Below, one piece after another: positions 59,206 to 64,000 of a stretch of DNA of 64,000 nt. Position 1 is the stretch's first letter; every line of letters starts with the position of its first letter. Source of the stretch: Archivesica marissinica (lineage: Eukaryota; Mollusca; Bivalvia; Venerida; Vesicomyidae). The DNA lies in contig CM026387.1 in assembly GCA_014843695.1 (NCBI GenBank), positions 66,694,139-66,758,138 on the forward strand, given 5' to 3'. The position numbers and the translations under genes were made by a program. A model generated the notes under the pieces. That model searched no databases. It had not been told where the DNA came from and saw only the letters and a program-made list of their open reading frames with translations.

Positions 59206-59446
59206 CAGATAAGTTGGTGTTGCTTCAGCGGCGCAGTGGTAGATTGGTGTTGTTTCAGCGTCGTAGCAGTATATTGGTGTTGTTTCAGCGTCGTAGCGGT
59301 AGATTGGTGTTGTTTCAGCGTCGTAGCGGTAGATTGGTGTTGTTTCAGCGTCGTAGCGGTATATTGGTGTTGTTTGGCGTCGTAGCGGTAGATTGGTGTT
59401 GTTTCCGCTGCGCAGCGGTAGATTGGTGTTGTTTCGGCGGCGCATC
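59206..59446. repeat. 30-bp minisatellite, about 8 copies
   Basis: GTAGATTGGTGTTGTTTCAG plus CGTCGTAGCG repeated with small variation; the last copies change to CGGCGGCGCA. Open frames on both strands result from the 30-bp period. Confidence 0.93.
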
Positions 59447-59759
59447 GGTAATGGCGCCATACTTGCTGTTGCCATCATTGCTGATTCAAAACATGGTTGT
59501 TTGACGTCAAAGTAGTATATATGTATTACATATCGAATATAGTGAGGTGTGTTTCTTTCATTCCAAGGCATTCGGATAGATTTACATATAGTTTGGAAAC
59601 ATATTTAACCACAATTCCAGTAAAATAACTGTTTTATTAAATATCACTTACCATATTCGATAGCGTGCGTTATTTGTATCCAAATTAAAACAATGACGAA
59701 AAGATAAGTGCATAGAATTCTCATTTGGTTACACATATTCCCAAATATATGCAATTACT

Positions 59760-59910
59760 GCCCAATCTATTCCATTATGTTCATCCTCTGTTATTATACA
59801 ATTAACACACTTGAATATGTATCGAACAAGTCACGTGATGCAAATATATTATATACTATGTACAAATCTGGATCATAAATGTTGCTCTGTCCTGTTCTGT
59901 TCTGTTCATA
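59760..59910 (+). mobile_element. LINE 3' end with TGTTC tail
   Basis: GTTCATCCTCTGTTATTATA, ACTATGTACAAATC and the terminal CTGTCCTGTTCTGTTCTGTT match the 3' region of the LINE ending at 55130 (GTTCATCCTCTATGTATGAG, TTTGTACAAATCG, TGTTCTGTTC). Confidence 0.7.
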
Positions 59911-60366
59911 TTCACTAAGCAAATAGAAACTTTTATTATCAAATTATCATCGAAACCATGTTGTGTTAATACGAAATCTACGAAAAATGTATGTGTCTCA
60001 ATACGTGTCTGCCAATGGTGTATTTACCAGTCGTACCATAAAACAAATCAAAGCACTACTATTTAATTAATCAATATTTCTTAAAGAGGCCGGGAACAAA
60101 CAGACTCCAAAACTATTTCTTTGCACGCCAATATGGTCATTTGACATGAATGCATGTAATGTTTTAAACGAACCAAATAACATATCAGAGGATAACTTAA
60201 GGAAATCTTAGACGCAATTAATTCAATGGCTGCGATTTGTCATGCAAAACAAGTATGCGAGTCTTTCATATAATTACTATGATTAATTACACGATTCAGT
60301 GGTAATTAAAAAAATGATGCCTTATAGTGGATATTGATGCTTTGTTACTTGAGGCATTATCTTAAT
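59911..60366. other. No gene recognised
   Basis: AT-rich, no array or element. ATGGTGTATTTACCAG near 60016 repeats the string copied at exon 9's donor; it may be chance. Confidence 0.4.
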
Positions 60367-60737
60367 CCTTAAACCATTGTCCCCAAATATATGTAATTAA
60401 ACTAATTATTGTTAGTTTCTGAAACCGCTTCAGATAGTTATCACATTTGCAGAAACCCGATTTGTATATCAAAAATTGTGTTACAGAGTACAGAAGCCGC
60501 AGGAATCATGATGCCATAGTAACTAATTGGTTACGTAGGAAGTGTTCTGGGCCTTAAACCATTGTCCCAAAATATATGTAATTAAACTAAATATTGTTAG
60601 TTTCTGAAACCGCTTCAGATAGTTATCACAGTTGCAGAAACCCGATTTGCATAACAAAATTGTGATACAGAGTACAGAAGCCGCCGGAATCATGATGCTA
60701 TAGTAACTAATTGGTTACGTAGGAAGTGTTCTGGGCC
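60367..60737. repeat. 185-bp tandem duplication
   Basis: CCTTAAACCATTGTCCC through GGAAGTGTTCTGGGCC occurs twice in direct tandem (60367-60551 and 60552-60737) with few differences. Confidence 0.92.
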
Positions 60738-61020
60738 AGACACCTTTACAGTTGAACTAAAGTAGCATAACGGCTTTCAAGAATATTGTGTTATTATTTT
60801 ATTATTCCATAAACAATTTCTTAGCACACGGTAAAACTTAGACTGGTTTCCAGTCCATTTTTCACTTTTTAGCTTCTGGCACGTTGATATTATCAGGTAT
60901 TATCAGAAACTCAATACGGCCCAATTAATGGTCTCGGTGTTAAAATATATTTATTTGACTGACCAGAAAAAATATATCGACGCCTGTTCCCAGGCTAGGT
61001 AAAACTAACAGTGAAATACG

Positions 61021-61112
61021 ATATGGAAACCTACGGGATCCAAACACTGGACGTACCGGTGTCACGGTAGAAATCATCCATTCGTGAAATTACTCAATTG
61101 AGGCAGTCAGCG
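61021..61112. repeat. ~90-bp direct repeat, left copy
   Basis: GGGATCCAAACACTGGACGT plus ACCGGTGTCA and CAATTGAGGCAG recur at 61987-62074. Between the copies lies a SINE-C and about 700 bp of other sequence. They could be termini of an unknown element or dispersed copies. Confidence 0.8.
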
Positions 61113-61242
61113 GTGTAAAGATGATAAAATAAATCGTTGATAATCCCTAAACTAAACTAGTGACTGAAAACATTGTTTTCAACGTACTGACATTGTTATT
61201 TGGTTTGTTCACAGGGTATATGAACATGCAGTGATATTCCGC

Positions 61243-61505
61243 AGACAGATCTGTAGTCCAGTGGTAACACGCTGGACTAGTAATCCAGGGATCGCAGGTT
61301 CGATCCCCCGTCTGACCCTAATAAAATTAACAGTCTTTCAGATGGGACTTTAAACCGAGGTCTGGTTTAGGTACTATACACCGTGCACGTAAAAGAACCA
61401 GAGGAGACTCTGGAATGGTCTATGTCTGTATCAGTGCACCTCTTCAGGAGGCGTCGCTCATATGGGCAACCGGTAGTGACGATAAATAAACGTAAACACA
61501 CACAC
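61243..61505 (+). mobile_element. SINE-C, full length (best copy)
   Basis: Head GACAGATCTGTAGTCCAGTG, GCTGGACTAGTAATCCAGGG, B-box GGTTCGATCCCCCGTCTGAC, ACAGTCTTTCAGATGGGACT, then GTCTATGTCTGTATCAGTGC and 3' end GGGCAACCGGTAGTGACGAT plus AAATAAACG and a CA tail. Confidence 0.9.
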
Positions 61506-61986
61506 CTCGACTACAGCTAGGGAAATAGCTCCCCCTGACCGGCACTATATACTCATATACCCTGTCAACAATCCAAATAACATATAATATGTACGACTGT
61601 ATATACAAAGAGAATAATATAAACATCAACGGCGAAAATCTATACGATACCAAAGCATGTGGAAAATCTGTAAAACATGAGACTACAATAATAAATATAG
61701 TTTTATGTCAGCAACGCGTTTTAGACGGGTATTAGGTGGTTAGAGCCGGACGGCTGTTTAAATTCCTAAACGTCGGACTTTTGAAGTTAAATAGCTTTCA
61801 AAGTTTCATGACGTTCACTACGTACATATAGCATGCTACATAAGAATGCCAACGTGTAAAATTTACTATAAGAAAATGTCGATTTCATCTGTAATGTTAT
61901 TGCATATTTTTTTAAATTTCATAATAAGCGTGGTATCGGAAACCACGAACTGATGGCGCAACTCGTGATATAGGTGCGGTGCATAT

Positions 61987-62074
61987 ATATGGACACCTAC
62001 GGGATCCAAACACTGGACGTACCGGTGTCAATGTAGAAATCACCCATTCGTGAAATTACACAATTGAGGCAGCC
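61987..62074. repeat. ~90-bp direct repeat, right copy
   Basis: CACCTACGGGATCCAAACAC through ACACAATTGAGGCAGCC, direct-oriented relative to 61021-61112. Confidence 0.8.
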
Positions 62075-62378
62075 ATTTAATTTACTATAATATGTTTAAT
62101 ATATCTGTATCAACAAACTCTTCTTCGTGATAATAACTGGTGTATGGCCACTACTTTGCAGTCACATCGAAACCTAAATATTCACTAATTGATATATAAT
62201 AGTTGTAATTGTCCTTAGTAGTGAGATGCCAAGTTTATGCCAAGTACAAGTTTTGAGTCAGAATATTCATTTAACTTCAGGACATTGTATATGTTCCTTT
62301 GGTTCACCATATGTAAGTGCATTTCGTTAGGGAAGCCTAGTTATTTCCTGAATTTCATATCAATGCCAAATTAAGATC

Positions 62379-63330
62379 AGACAGACAGACAGACAGAATA
62401 TTCTATTGTCGTAAACCACAGTTTCTTAACACATATATACAGTATAACATATAACGTGATGATCAATCCACATATATTGATATTCAAAAACAGTATACAT
62501 AACAAAAGTTCTAATATCCCAAATTTCTATTACGTTACCTTTAAACTACATGTACATTCATTATGTTACTCTCTTTTTTTGAATACATTAGTACAGTAGT
62601 ACCTCATAATATACCATATACAGTATAATCATAGCGATTTGTAGTTCTATCTTTTAACGAATATTGGGGGACTTCCCGACATACTAGTGTGAGGATAACT
62701 ACACACCAACTAAGCAGACCCAGGACATTTGAACAATCGCAACACGTAATGCAAAGTTCTACATACATAGTAAACAATTTAGTTAGAACAGTGTGGAAGC
62801 TGCACTAGGTTGCAGTAGTGCATTGTATTAATTATAATAACAATATAAGTTATTTGATTAATCACAGAGTTTCTTAAAAGGAAAGCTTCAGTTATTAACT
62901 TACATAGATTTCTTAAAATTTTAGCATTGTTAGATTTCATTAGATCAATAAATTTGTACATACTGGGTCGTCTAGAATAGTATGCTTTAATATAGGTATT
63001 TCTTAGATTACTGTAAAGGGTACAGACACATACAAAATGCTATTCGTCTTCAATATCTGCAGTATTGCACATGGTACACTGCCGCTGAGGTCTATCAACC
63101 CTCCGATGTGCATAGCGACCAACTTCAATGTGTAGCTTATGTGACGATAAGCTTAATCTAGACAACGCAATTCTAACCTTCTTAGGTAATACCTTTAGAT
63201 AATTCTCAATTTCAAATATATCCTTAAACTGTATATATGTACTCAACACAATGCTTGTAGATATAGCTTGAAACCAAGTTTGCTTAAACACATCGAGTAT
63301 TCTATTTTTAAAGAAAAAAATCAAGATATT
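62379..63330 (-). pseudogene. LINE 3' fragment, minus strand, with in-frame stop and CTGT-type tail
   Basis: On the minus strand the frame gives KVLPKKVRIALSRLSLSSHK, VGRYAHRRVDRPQRQCTMCN and TADIEDE, then TAG, then HFVCVCTLYSNL and PSMYKFIDLMKSNNAKIL in the same frame. It matches the last third of the RT at 53296-54915 (LRLFVTRLRISAHTLRIHTG, GQIEDEYHV). The non-coding 3' part ends at a (CTGT)n run at 62379-62398. Confidence 0.8.
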
Positions 63331-63344
63331 TATTTGGCATATAC

Positions 63345-63770
63345 ATATAGAGAGACACTTTTTGCTTGAATGTGAACTATATAATCAAATACGTATTGAT
63401 ACAATAGGGGAGGTAACTGCTGGGACAGATTATGATAACATGACACCAGAACAAAGATTGTCTTACATGTTAAACTCTTTTCCAAGAAAGTGCGCACAAT
63501 GTATTGTTAAATCGTATCTTTACAGACGATCATGTATGTATAACCATTAATATAGATATATTAATATGAATATATACATTATGTTATATTATGTATATAC
63601 TGGCAATCTATCATTATTGCTGTAATCACATTATAACCAACTTAAAATGCTACATCAATTTTGTATATTATGTATAGGTGACTTATAGGCCCGTTGGGCC
63701 GGGTGCTTTGTAAATTCTTGTAATATTTTGCAAATTTGTTATATCATGCACATGTCACTATAATAAACCA

Positions 63771-63852
<82 letters not shown>
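63345..63852 (+). pseudogene. LINE 3' fragment, plus strand, TTAC tail
   Basis: The frame reads RHFLLECELYNQIRIDTIGE and ECELY...RRSCMYNH, ending with TAA near 63550. It corresponds to the extreme C-terminus of the RT ORF. The 3' region carries the TTATAGGCCCGTTGGGCCGG hairpin, CACTATAATAAACC and a (TTAC)n tail of about 80 bp. It lies head to head with the minus-strand fragment. Confidence 0.8.
63772..63852. repeat. (TTAC)n microsatellite, LINE tail
   Basis: About 20 perfect TTAC/ACTT units directly after AATAAACCATT, the end of the LINE fragment; the tail probably arose with the insertion and later expanded. Confidence 0.93.
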
Positions 63853-64000
63853 ATATACAATATGTTCATCGTCTAAAACAATATACAATACAATCGTTTA
63901 TTAAAGCATTAAACATAATACAATGTGTATAGCCAAATACATAATGAGTACAACATAAACAATTTGTATAATTATTATCAAAAGAGCAATCGTACTATGG

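Noticed and set aside
60014..60030. ATGGTGTATTTACCAG matching the tandem donor copies near exon 9
   Set aside because: A 16-bp match in AT-rich DNA without further similarity on either side may be chance.

Overview
The window is eukaryotic, AT-rich nuclear DNA from an invertebrate. The evidence is GT-AG introns, tRNA-derived SINEs, non-LTR retrotransposon fragments, TTAA- and TA-flanked MITEs and very large minisatellites. The style (dense tRNA-SINEs, LINEs with short tandem-repeat tails, sushi domains encoded one per exon) would fit a mollusc or another lophotrochozoan. That placement is an inference from general character; nothing here identifies the species.

One gene is well supported: the interior of a large minus-strand gene for a multi-sushi (CCP) protein. 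I found 26 complete sushi exons between 49212 (upstream side) and 1385 (downstream side), plus one truncated exon beside an assembly gap. Each exon encodes one whole sushi domain of 55-59 residues with four cysteines and one tryptophan. All exon lengths are multiples of three and all introns are phase 1, so any exon can be gained, lost or skipped without changing frame. No signal peptide, transmembrane segment, other domain, start or stop codon of this gene is visible, so both ends probably lie outside the window. The exons fall in three groups: upstream singles (49-25 kb), a tandem three-exon cassette expansion (15.0-9.7 kb, D-C-A order in transcription), and downstream singles (8.0-1.4 kb).

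The cassette region is the most notable part. Exon types D, C and A repeat with their introns about every 1.4 kb. The A exons of two neighbouring cassettes are identical, while the D exons of the same pair differ at eight sites packed into 69 bp. One C exon has lost its AG acceptor. A run of exactly 1000 N (8480-9479) breaks the array, and the sequence on its left edge is chimeric.

The long introns are filled with repeats: a 41/56-bp satellite (16.4-18.0 kb), a 31-bp array (19.2-19.7 kb), a 30-bp array (28.2-28.6 kb), a 35-bp array of 2 kb (29.2-31.2 kb), a 38-bp array (31.2-32.0 kb), another 31-bp array (40.6-41.0 kb) and a TG dinucleotide tract of about 1.8 kb (42.1-43.95 kb). At least five SINE families, three MITE families and a CR1/L2-like LINE (36.5-37.8 kb) are interspersed.

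From 49.2 kb to the end I see no host exon. This part holds a 5'-truncated LINE with a 539-codon open frame (53.1-55.1 kb), decayed LINE ends, SINEs, a 68-bp array (51.4-51.9 kb) inside a GC-richer island, a 36-bp array of 1.8 kb (57.2-59.0 kb) and a 30-bp array (59.2-59.45 kb). At the window end two LINE 3' fragments lie head to head. The long open frames across the minisatellites arise because the repeat periods are multiples of three or lack stops; I do not call them genes.
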